A stretch of 64,000 nt of DNA from Chloroflexota bacterium (GTDB lineage Bacteria > Chloroflexota > Anaerolineae > Anaerolineales > Villigracilaceae): contig JABFGC010000002.1 of NCBI GenBank assembly GCA_013112685.1, positions 2,118,902-2,182,901 on the forward strand, read 5' to 3'. Shown here one piece after another: positions 55,692 to 64,000 of this stretch. Position numbers and translations under genes: made by a program. The notes beneath the pieces were generated by a model that was given only the letters and a program-made list of their open reading frames with translations, was not told where the DNA came from and searched no databases. Position 1 is the stretch's first letter. The number at the start of each line of letters is the position of its first letter.

Positions 55692-57629
55692 TTAAAGTTT
55701 TATACCATCCCGGAACCGCCATAGGGCAACCAGACGATGAAGGCGACCCCTTTTTCGGGGCGGTTCTCCACAACAATCTCCCCCTGATGCCGGAGGACGA
55801 TATCGTATGCAAAGGACAAGCCCAAGCCGGTACTCTCTCCCTTGGTGGAAAAAAACGGATCGAAAACCCGGAGCAAAGCCTCTTCCGAAATGAGCGGACC
55901 GGAGTGGCACACTTCCACACCCGCTTTGCCCGCGTCCGAGGCCGCCATAAAACGCGATCGTGATCTCGCCGCCGCCCTGCGGCTGCATGGCTTCGACGGC
56001 GTTCAGGCAAAGATTGATGAAGACCTGTTTCAAGTCGTTGCAGATGCCGAACACTTCACAACGCCGGGGCGGTTCCTGTTGGGTCCATTTGATTTGGCTT
56101 TTCTTCAATTGCGGGTCGAGGATTTGTCTCACGTCCTCCAGAAGCCTGAACAAATCCACGCGGGTGAAGGATTTTGTCCCGGGACGGTAGGTATCGCGCA
56201 ATTGCGTGACCAGGTCTGCAATGCGGTTGATTTCCGTCCGCATCAATTGGAACATCTCGGCGGAAAGGCTCACCGGCGCGGGCTGGTCTTCGATCAGGAA
56301 AAAGGCGTTTTTGATGGTCTGGATGGGGTTGTTGATCTCATGCGCGATGACCGCCGTCATCTTCCCCAAGGAGGAGAGTCTCCCCGCCTGGACAAGCTGG
56401 TCGCGCAGCGCCTGTTCCTTTTTCAACGCCTGTTCCGCCTCCGCCAGGAAACGGGCGTTTTGAATGGCAAGCGCGGCGTGTTTCGCCAGCCCCTCCAGGA
56501 CGGCAACGTGGCTGGAATCGAAGAAGTTCGGCCGGCTGTCATTGGCGTTCATGAAGCCGAACGTCTCATTCCCGATCCTCAGGGGAATCCCGATGAAGGA
56601 GCGTGTCCATTTGGAACTTTCTGCGTGCTGCCAGTCCGAATCCTGGGTCGTATCCGGGATAAAGACGCTTTCACCCGTCTGCCGCATCTTCGCAAACGTG
56701 GGCCACGAGAGCGGGAATTGACAATCGAGCAGTCCGCTCTCGATCTCTTCCTGTCCCTTATATTCGACGCGGCGGGCAATGTAGGCATAGTCCCCCTGGA
56801 TGAGCATGATGTTCATGGCGCGGCAGGGGGTCAATGCGTGCGCCCGGGTGAGGATGTGATCGAGGACCTGATCCTGGGTCAGGTCCGAATTGATGACCAG
56901 GGCGGTCTCCAACAGCGCGGTCAGGGAGGCGTTGGCTTTCTGCAGTTCGGCGGTGCGTTCAGCCACCATCCACCCGAGTTCGAGATTCGCCTGCATGACC
57001 TGTTCCTCCGCCTGTTTGCGGGCGGTGATGTCCATCAGCCGGCGGGCGCGGCGTATCGTCTTCTCAAGATGCCCCATCGCCGTGTACAACAGCAGGGAAA
57101 ACAGGACAAACATGCCGATCTGCGCGGCATTGCCCAGGAGAAGGAACCCCAGATCCTCCGCAGGTGATCCATTCAGGATGGCTTTCGCCAGGAGGACCGC
57201 CGCCAGGGAAAGCGATGAGAGCAACCCATATCGGATGACGCCTCTCGATCCGAGGAGCATGGCGGCCAGCGCAATGACCAGAAGATAAGCGTGCATGAAA
57301 GGCTGGGCAGGGTTGAAAACGATGCCGTTCAAGGTGATGACCGCCGTGAGAATCAGGATGATGTACCCAGCGGCATGGTCCAGCCTGCCGGTGTGCGTCA
57401 GGCGCAGGGCGCCTACACAACCAAGCGCCATCAATACCGCGCTGAACAGAATCGAAACGCCATGCTGAATGAGGAAACCGCCCAGGAGGAACAGCAGGGC
57501 AAGGATCACGGAGCCGGACAAAATAATCAGCGCGGTCTGCACCAGCAGCCCAGCCCGCAGCGTCTGCTCTTCGTCGGGGAATGCGGGCGGCCGCCAGGTT
57601 TCTTTGATTCGTGCCCATGCCTTATCCAT
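55692..57629 (-). CDS. Membrane GAF histidine kinase, one frameshift
   Basis: Six N-terminal membrane helices (residues about 25-190), a coiled coil, GAF (residues about 235-395), then the HisKA-like VIAHEINNPIQTIKNAFFLI with the phospho-His and the ATPase N-box INLCLNAVEAMQPQGGG. The frame breaks at TTTT near 55950 (one extra base) and resumes MAASDAGKAGVEVCHSGPLI, FDPFFSTKGESTGLGLSFAY and ENRPEKGVAFIVWLPYG. It probably serves the REC genes that follow across the composite repeat. Confidence 0.85.
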   Translation of the reverse strand: MDKAWARIKETWRPPAFPDEEQTLRAGLLVQTALIILSGSVILALLFLLGGFLIQHGVSILFSAVLMALGCVGALRLTHTGRLDHAAGYIILILTAVITLNGIVFNPAQPFMHAYLLVIALAAMLLGSRGVIRYGLLSSLSLAAVLLAKAILNGSPAEDLGFLLLGNAAQIGMFVLFSLLLYTAMGHLEKTIRRARRLMDITARKQAEEQVMQANLELGWMVAERTAELQKANASLTALLETALVINSDLTQDQVLDHILTRAHALTPCRAMNIMLIQGDYAYIARRVEYKGQEEIESGLLDCQFPLSWPTFAKMRQTGESVFIPDTTQDSDWQHAESSKWTRSFIGIPLRIGNETFGFMNANDSRPNFFDSSHVAVLEGLAKHAALAIQNARFLAEAEQALKKEQALRDQLVQAGRLSSLGKMTAVIAHEINNPIQTIKNAFFLIEDQPAPVSLSAEMFQLMRTEINRIADLVTQLRDTYRPGTKSFTRVDLFRLLEDVRQILDPQLKKSQIKWTQQEPPRRCEVFGICNDLKQVFINLCLNAVEAMQPQGGGEITIAFYGGLGRGQSGCGSVPLRSAHFGRGFAPGFRSVFFHQGREYRLGLVLCIRYRPPASGGDCCGEPPRKRGRLHRLVALWRFRDGIKL

Positions 57630-57928
57630 CAGAATATTGCCTCAGTAACAGTCCGGCTTTCGATTGGATTTTCTCTACCGTACATTCAGAATTTTTACCG
57701 CCAAGTGCGCCAAGGTCGCCAGGAACGGCTCGAAAAACCTGGCGTTCTAAACCCCCGGAATGGAGGTGGCGGTTCGATTCTGTTCGTTTGTACTGCAGCA
57801 AATTGGATTTTTCAAATGCCGCCATAGGGGATACTTTCGACCGGTGGTTTAAACCACGACCAGTCTAAAAGCAAAATTCCCCGGCTTCATGAGGTTTGCC
57901 GGGGAATTTTGTGGATGGTTTCTACAAA
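57630..57928. other. Intergenic region between two sensor modules
   Basis: It contains the perfect palindrome GTGGTTTAAACCAC (57844-57857) and the terminator hairpin at 57872-57911. No gene seen. Confidence 0.6.
57872..57911 (-). terminator. Rho-independent-type terminator after the response regulator
   Basis: CAAAATTCCCCGGC (57872-57885) and GCCGGGGAATTTTG (57898-57911) pair perfectly over 14 bases with a 12-base loop. On the minus strand it is followed by CTTTTAGAC. It lies 17 bases after the regulator stop. Confidence 0.85.
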
Positions 57929-58726
57929 TTAAACCGCCAGGCGGTATCCCTCTCCGCGCACGGTCAGGATGTATTTCGGCTGGCTGGCATCGGCTTCTAT
58001 GATCTTGCGCAATTCGTGGATGCGCCAGCGCGCCAGGTCCCGGGCTTCGAACAGCGTCACGTCGAACCCCTGCGCCTCTTTGACCAGGACCTTATACGGG
58101 ACCATTTTGGGGGCGTGACGCAGGAGGATTGCCGGGTAATCGAAGTAAATTCCCGCCACCGGGATATATTGATCGTTCAGCGTGGCATGGCGCGCGTGCA
58201 GGTCCCAAAGCAAACGGGCCCCTTTTGTAAAAAACGAGCCGCATCGGTCGGCGGGACGGCGGCAAGCGCGCTCGTCGGCGTGACCTCCCCGCCTTCGATC
58301 CGCTGGAGTTCAGCCAGGAGGTTCTGCACCTGTCCCACGATCTCCCTTTTGCGGTCGGGCTGGTCGGCTTCCGCCAGGATTTCGGCGACACGCACAAGGA
58401 GGAGGGAAGGCTCAAATGGCTTGAGCAGGTAATCGCGCGCGCCGAGGCGTACTGCTTGAATCGCAGAATCCAGCGTGGCGTGCGCGGTCAAAATCAAGAC
58501 CGGCAAGCGCGGGTATTGCTTGTGAATCTCGACCAGCAGGTCGGTCCCGCTCATGCCCGGCATATTCAAATCCGGGAACAGCAGGTCGAATGTCCGCGTA
58601 TCCGAGGAGCGCCAGCGCCTCTTTTCCGTCCGCGGCGGTCTCGACCCGATACCCCTCCTTCTGCAACACGAGCGACAGCGTCAGCCGCAAGCCCGCTTCG
58701 TCATCTACGACCAGGATGGTTTTCAT
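57929..58726 (-). CDS. OmpR-type response regulator, two frameshifts
   Basis: The receiver begins MKTILVVDDEAGLRLTLSLV. After a break near 58600 it continues LNMPGMSGTDLL, ILTAHATLDSAIQAVRLGA and LLKPFEPSLLLVR. After a break at GGGGCCC near 58216 it ends in a winged helix (LLWDLHARHATLNDQ to YILTVRGEGYRLAV). The ATG overlaps the stop of the large histidine kinase upstream by 4 bases, making a kinase-regulator pair. Target genes are unknown. Confidence 0.82.
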
Positions 58727-61700
58727 GCCTTCCCCTCCAGCGGCAGCCAGACCGTGAAAACCACGCCTTTTTCCGGGCTGCTCTCCGTGACGATCTCACC
58801 GTGATGCTGGTGGACGATGTCATAGGAGATATATAGCCCCAGCCCGCTTCCCCCCGCCTTCGTGGTAAAGAAGGGGTCGAAAATCAGATTCAAATCCTCG
58901 GCAGGGATCAGGGGCCCGGTGTTCTGGAACGCTATTCCGACCCGCTTCCCATCCGGGCTGCGCTGCAGGCGGACCGTGATTTTGCCGCCTCCATCGGCAT
59001 CCATGGCTTCGATGGCGTTCTGGCATAAATTGATGAAAACCTGCTTGAGGCTGTTGCGAACGCCGAACACCATATACCTCTCGAACTCCTCCGGCTGGCT
59101 CCAATCCACGCCGGATTTCCTTAATTGCGCGGAGAGAATTGTCCTCACGTCGGAGACGAGATCGAGCACATTCAGCCGGGTCAACGTGTTCGAACGCGGG
59201 CGGTACGTCTCGCGCAGCTGCGCGATCAGATCGGCGATGCGGTCGGTTTCGGACCTGGCAACCGTGAAATAGTCCGGCACGACGCCGTTCGCCTGGATCT
59301 GCTCCTCCAAAAGGAAGAAACTGTTTTTGATGGTCTGGATGGGATTGTTGATCTCGTGCGCGATGACCGCCACCATCTTTCCCAGCGCCGCCAGTTTATC
59401 CGCCCGGACCAATTGGGCGCGCATGGCTTGTTCCTTTTCCAACGCCTCCTTCATTTCCGCCAGCAGATGGGCATTCTGGATGGCAAGCGCGGCGTGCCCC
59501 GCCAACCCCTCCAAAACTGCGAGCTGTTCCCGCGTGAAGAAATCGGGTTCATGGTGGCTGGCGTTCAAAAACCCCAGGGTTTCGTCGCCCGCTTTCAGGG
59601 GAATTCCGATGTAGGAGCGCGCCCATTCGGAACTCTCCACGTGCTGCCAGTCGGGGTCTTTGGTGGTGTCGGAGATGAAAACGCTTTCGCTGGCGTTCAA
59701 CATGCGGTGGAACGAGGGCCAGGTGAGCGGGAATTGATATTCGAGCAGGTTGCGCTCGATCAAATCCAGCCCCTCGTACCCGATGCGCCGGGCAATGTAG
59801 GCGTTTCCACCCTGGATCAGCATGATGTTCATGGCGCGGCAGGGAATGAGTTCCCGCGCCCGCCGCAGAATGTGATCGAGCACTTCATCCTGATCCAGGC
59901 TTGAGTTGATGACCAGCGTGGTGGACAGCAGGCTTTCGAGATATTCATTGACCGACTGGAGTTTGGACGTGCGTTCCGCGACCCGTTGTTCCAGTTCGGC
60001 GTTAAGCCTGCGAAGTTCCTCCGCCGCGCGGCGGCGTTCCGTAATATCGCGCGTCACGCCCAGGATTCCGTCGGGGCTGCCATGCTTGTCCAGCAGGAAC
60101 GACATCTGGGATTCCGTCCATACCGTCGAACCGTCTTTTCGATACATTTCCAATTCCAGGGAGCGGGATTCCTCTTTGAGGATGTCAGCCGGGACGCCCT
60201 GCGCCCTGGTCAGGATATCTGTCCAGAAATGAAAGGCTCTCACGGCGGAATCGGGCGTCAGCAATCGGTCCAGGGGGATCGTCATTGCCTCCTGGATGGT
60301 CAAGCCGAGCAGTTTTTCAACAGCGGGGCTGACGTACGTCTCGGTCAGGTTCATGTCCCGTATCCATATCACGTCATTGACATTATCCGCCAGCAGGCGG
60401 TACTGTTGTTCGCTCCTTTGCAGTTTTTCCTCCGCTTGTTTGCGCTCGGTAATGTCGCGCGCGATGCCCTGTGTGCCGACCGGCTGCCCGTCCCGGTCGA
60501 ACACGATATTGGCATTAAAGGAACCGACCCTTACCTCCCCGTTTTTTCCCTTGATGTGAATCTCGTAGTCCCTGAGTATGCCTTTGGATGTCACCTCCGC
60601 ATCCAGCGCCTCGTAGTCGCCCGGGTCGGCAAAAAGCTCCTTTACGTGCCTGCCGATCAATTCCTCGGGGCGGTAATCAATGTAGCGCGTGATCGAAGGG
60701 CTGACGTTCGTGAGGATGCCGTGATAATCGGTTTCGTAGATCACGTCCTCCACGTTTTCGAATATGGTGCGGTACTTCGTCTCGCTTTCGCGCAGCGATT
60801 GTTCCAATTGCTTGTGCTGGGTGATGTCGTACGCCATAGTGAGGATGTATTTTTCCGTCCCCATATCCATCATTTCAATGTTCACGGAGAAAATCCTCTC
60901 TTTGCCCGATTTCACGCGCAGGACAAGTTCCACATTCTTCAATCTGCCGCGTTCACTCAGCGCGGAAAGCCCTCGCGCCCGTCCCTCGGCGTCGAGGTTG
61001 ATTTTCAGTTCGGCGGAAGTCCTGCCGATTGCCTCCTCCTTGGTGTATCCGAAAACCCGCGTAAACTCTTCATTGACGTTCACAAACCTGCCGTCCGCAA
61101 AGGTGGAAAGCGAAACAGGCAGGGGCGCCTTTTCGAATAACGTGGAGAATTTCCGCTCGCTCTCGTGGATGGCGGTTTCCATCCGCCTATGCTCGGTGAT
61201 GTCGCTGAGCGACAAACGGAGGATGGATGCGCCTCCGGCATCCAGCGCTGGGACCGCCTCCAAGCCCGCATCGAACCTGGGCCCGTCGGGCTTGACCATG
61301 CTCACTTCGCACGTCTGCCGCGACTGCGTTCGGCGAAGACGCTGGCGAAAGAGATTGAAGACATCCCGATCCTGCCGCGCGATGAAAGAGGTCAGGCGGG
61401 CGCGGATGAGCCGGGCGCGGTTCACGCCCAGCATTGCCGCGGCGGTCAGGTTGGCTTCGCGGATGATGTCCTTGTCGTCGAGGGTGAGATAACCCATCGG
61501 CGCGAAATCGTACAGGTCGCTGTACCGGTCGCGCGCCTCTTCGAGGTCAAAGTACGCGCGGCGCAGTTCATCGTTCTGCATTTCCAGTTCGATCTGGTGT
61601 ACTTGCAGGTCGTGGGCCCGTTTCCGGAGGCTCGCGCGCGGAACTTCCCCACTGCCCGGCGTTTCTTTTGCCGCAGGGCATTCTCCGCTCGCCGGCGCAG

Positions 61701-61829
61701 TGCGGTGGATTCATCTCCATGCGGCGTCAACGCTTCCGCCGTTTTCCGTTTCGGTTTGCCTGTGCCGGTCCGGGCGGGCTTTGCCTTTCCCCGCGCCTGC
61801 CGTATTTTGGGTTTGGTTTTTGCCTCCAT
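58723..61829 (-). CDS. Soluble multi-PAS/GAF histidine kinase, one frameshift
   Basis: Start at MEAKTKPKIRQ (61829) with AGGAG upstream. A basic N-terminal tail, then a break at TTTT near 61671 (one base missing) restoring LRQKETPGSGEVPRASLRKR. Four PAS domains follow (FAPMGYLTLDDKDII; KAPLPVSLSTFADGRFV; ENVEDVIYETDYHGIL; DNVNDVIWIRDMNLTE), then GAF, HisKA-like VIAHEINNPIQTIKNSFFLL and ATPase (INLCQNAIEAM, FDPFFTTKAGGSGLGLYISY). No membrane segment. Its GAF-kinase half is a close paralogue of the kinase at 55692. Confidence 0.88.
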
Positions 61830-61920
61830 GGTTGACTCCTGGAACCCGATAAGGACGTATGGTACTGCCTTTTTTAACAAGAAGTATCCATGAAACGAGT
61901 TTCACCCCGAAGGATGAAAA

Positions 61921-62014
61921 GACCTGACAGGTTTCCACAGAACCATAATCAACCAGCGCGACTCTGATTCGCAGAAACCGAATCGACTCACTACACGATA
62001 AAACCTGTCAGGTC
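61921..62014. repeat. Perfect 14-bp inverted repeat
   Basis: GACCTGACAGGTTT at 61921-61934 and its complement at 62001-62014, separated by 66 bases. Confidence 0.8.
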
Positions 62015-62370
62015 TGCAACAACCTTTTTCATATCAGGACACAAAGGCTCGCTTTGCCTGCAGCGTCTCCCGTACACAATCACAGGCGCGGCAGAATGAT
62101 GAGTTCATCAAGTGTACGGGAAGAATAATACCAACAATATGCGATAATGATACCCGGAATTGAGCAGACTGGGCATGGTAATTTCATTGCCCAGGCGGAA
62201 CAGCCTCAGTCTGTTCCCCGCGAAGGTTTACCGCACAACGCGCCGCAAAGAGCGCCCTTGGAAAGGTGCAGTGATATGACTTTATGAGATTCAACAGGCA
62301 CGATGGTCACAAAGGTTCAAAGTTTTAGACGAAATCACTTCCTCCCTTTGTGTACCTGGTGTCCTGATAA

Positions 62371-62501
62371 AAAACAGGCGGACTCCGTAAGTTCTACTTG
62401 CGGAGTTCCAGAAGTGGAACTTTTGTGAAATTCCAGAAGTAGAACCGTTGTGGAGTTCCAGAAGTAGAACTTCTGGACTCCGTTTTCATCCTTCGGGGTG
62501 A
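62371..62501. repeat. 131-bp composite hairpin repeat, copy 2
   Basis: Same length and order as copy 1 at 55494: AAAACAGGCGGACTCCG, CGTAAGTTCTACTTGCGG, three CCAGAAGTAGAAC units, and an end CATCCTTCGGGGTGA. Copies differ at scattered single bases. Confidence 0.9.
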
Positions 62502-62715
62502 GGCTCGATTCATGAATACTCTGTGGCTGAGAGGAAATTAGCCCATTCTTATAGACACTCCCTCCCAGAAGGGCAAAATTGATCGCAAGACAATCAGCGA
62601 TAAAATACAGGATTTTTATCAATTTTAGCCGGGGCGGTTTCTCAATATAATCACCGGGAAGTAAGTCGCCATTATTTCCAGACAAACCCGATTTGACGTT
62701 TCATAAAGGATGATT

Positions 62716-62970
62716 ATGACTGAAGTATCTTCAGCGATAAAACCGACCCCGGCAACGACCGTGCGAAAAGGACCGCGCGGCGAGGTGCGGATCTTTGCGA
62801 CATGGTGCAAAGGCTGTCACATCTGCGTGGAGTTCTGCCCGACAAACGTGCTGGCGATGCACCCCAACGGCAACCATCCGATCGTGGCCGCCGCGGAAAA
62901 ATGCACGGCTTGTCATTTCTGCGATACACACTGCCCCGATCTGGCAATCAGCGTGAAAAAGATCGAATAG
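62716..62970 (+). CDS. korD: 2x[4Fe-4S] ferredoxin subunit of 2-oxoacid:ferredoxin oxidoreductase (delta/KorD type)
   Basis: An 84-residue protein (an ATG 2 codons earlier is possible; AAAGGA lies 5 bases before 62716). Two cluster motifs are seen: CKGCHICVEFCP and CTACHFCDTHCP. In 2-oxoglutarate:ferredoxin oxidoreductase this subunit passes electrons from the thiamine-diphosphate site to ferredoxin. The alpha subunit gene follows after 17 bases. Confidence 0.88.
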   Translation: MTEVSSAIKPTPATTVRKGPRGEVRIFATWCKGCHICVEFCPTNVLAMHPNGNHPIVAAAEKCTACHFCDTHCPDLAISVKKIE

Positions 62971-62987
62971 GTTTCGAGGAGGCTGTT

Positions 62988-64000
62988 TTGACGATTCGAC
63001 TGATGCAAGGCAACGAGGCGATTGCAATGGGCGCGCTCGCCGCGGGCTGCCGTTTTTATGCGGGATATCCGATCACGCCCTCCACCGAGGTGGCGGAAGC
63101 GATGGCGCGCGAACTTCCCAGGGTTGGAGGCAAGTTCATTCAAATGGAGGACGAAATTGCCAGCATGGCGGCGATCATCGGCGCATCGGTGGGCGGACTC
63201 AAATCCATGACCGCCACCAGCGGACCGGGGTTTTCGCTCATGCAGGAAAATATCGGATACGCAGCGATGGCGGAGATCCCATGCGTGATCGTAAACGTGC
63301 GGCGGCTCGGGCCCCTCCACCGGCCAGCCGACCGCCGCGTCGCAGGGCGATGTCATGCAGGCGCGCTGGGGTACACATGGCGATCATCCGATCATTGCGC
63401 TCAGCCCCATCTCGGTGGCGCAAGCATTCGAACTGACGGTCAAGGCATTCAACCTTTCGGAGAAATATCGGACGCCGGTCATTTTACTGACGGATGAAAT
63501 CATCGGTCACATGCGCGAACCGTTTGAACTCCCTGATTTCGACGCCATTGAAAAGGTAGAGCGCGTCGTGACGGATTCCCCGTCCACGTACAAAGCGTTT
63601 CGCAACGAACCCGGAGATGTGCCGCCCATGGCAAGTTTTGGAATGGGATACCGGTACCACATCACCGGACTCTTTCACGATGAAGTCGGTTTCCCCACCC
63701 AGCGCCTCGATGAGATCGAACCGTGGCTGGAGCGCATCAACAATAAGTTCAAGCGCCATGCGGATGACATCCTCTTCTATCAGAAGGATTACCAACCCGG
63801 CGCGCGCACAGCCATCCTGAGTTACGGCGCGTCGGCGCGCACCGCCCGCCACGCCCTGAAACAGATGCGCTCAAGGGGAGAAAAGGTCAACTTGTTCACC
63901 GCGCAAACCCTCTGGCCCTTCCCCGAGGCGGCGGTCGAGGAGTTGGCTGATGCGGTCGAGCGGATCATCGTGCCGGAGATGAATCTCGGTCAATTTGCTT
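62988..64000 (+). CDS. korA: 2-oxoacid:ferredoxin oxidoreductase alpha subunit (KorA-like), one frameshift, cut by window end
   Basis: Start at TTG 62988 with GAGGAGG 5 bases upstream (ATG 63003 is the alternative). QGNEAIAMGALAAGCRFYAG, YPITPSTEVAEAMA and TSGPGFSLMQENIGYA are the pyrimidine-binding half of the oxidoreductase family. The frame breaks at GGGCCCC (63310-63316, one extra C) and resumes PSTGQPTAASQGDVMQARWG, VILLTDEIIGHMREP. The C-terminal part (FTAQTLWPFPEAAVEELA) runs off the window. With KorD it converts a 2-oxoacid, probably 2-oxoglutarate, and CoA to acyl-CoA, CO2 and reduced ferredoxin. Confidence 0.88.

Larger units (their letters stand above)
61881..62709. other. Long non-coding region with several repeats and hairpins
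   Basis: Contents: TCACCCCGAAGGATGAAAA (61902-61920), the inverted terminal module of the composite repeat; inverted pair GACCTGACAGGTTT (61921-61934) / AAACCTGTCAGGTC (62001-62014); inverted pair CCCGTACAC (62069-62077) / GTGTACGGG (62112-62120); inverted ACTGGGCA / TGCCCAG around 62167-62205; and composite repeat copy 2. No gene seen. Promoters for the diverging kinase and oxidoreductase operons must lie here but I cannot place them. Confidence 0.6.

Noticed and set aside
55842..57167. 441-codon plus-strand open frame opposite the membrane histidine kinase
   Set aside because: Shadow frame; kinase and GAF motifs are on the minus strand.
62041..62300. Cobalamin or other known riboswitch before the oxidoreductase operon
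   Set aside because: Hairpins are present, but I could not find the conserved boxes of a known riboswitch, and the region is over 400 bases from the gene.

Overview
The window looks like a chromosomal contig from an uncultured Chloroflexota bacterium, most likely class Anaerolineae. The evidence is gene content only: non-pyrrolysine MttB-family methyltransferase with a pterin-dependent methyltransferase, very large GAF/PAS sensor arrays, KimA-like permease, 2-oxoacid:ferredoxin oxidoreductase, and lipoproteins with Pro/Thr-rich linkers. No rRNA or tRNA was seen. Many otherwise intact genes carry single-base frameshifts, often at homopolymers or GGGCCC sites. This suggests an error-bearing long-read assembly more than real gene decay, so I give full spans for such genes and mark the shifts.

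Layout. 1-6.6 kb (+): S9 peptidase, MttB-like methyltransferase, M20 amidohydrolase, methyl-H4folate-type methyltransferase, secreted alpha/beta hydrolase. 6.6-16.1 kb (-): KimA-like transporter, homocysteine methyltransferase, acetyltransferase, then a MacAB-type export operon bracketed by its own response regulator and histidine kinase. 16.2-18.4 kb (+): a VOC protein behind a near-ideal promoter with a LexA-like box, and small genes. 18.4-28.5 kb (-): moeA, a UbiA-type prenyltransferase, a three-gene TIR operon, an aminotransferase, DinB, glycosyltransferase and SDR genes. The gaps between these genes are filled by period-7/8 repeats.

28.5-38.4 kb is a mobile island. Its left half is an integron-type gene-cassette array. 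Three attC-like sites obey the cassette rule: the first bases of each cassette complement the R'' box of its own attC. AT-rich cassette genes start 29-32 bp after each crossover point, and a promoter lies in front. No integrase is in the window. The third attC is split by an IS110-family element, followed by a nest of IS481-, IS630- and IS5-type remnants and a recQ fragment.

38.4-61.8 kb (-) is one very large signalling region. It has two PAS/GAF histidine kinases with response regulators, a REC-REC-GAF-GGDEF-EAL protein and three membrane sensors lacking kinase domains. It continues with a soluble histidine kinase, a threonine-synthase-like enzyme fused to a receiver domain, two stand-alone receivers and a second threonine-synthase-like enzyme. 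62.7 kb to the end (+) begins a 2-oxoacid:ferredoxin oxidoreductase operon.

The strongest candidates for new biology are the cassette array with its attC-targeting IS110, the TIR operon whose TIR protein and small membrane protein share an N-terminal GGDIVGRDK-type tag, the PLP-enzyme/receiver fusion, and repeat-derived peptides inserted in frame in moeA, a glycosyltransferase and an SDR gene.
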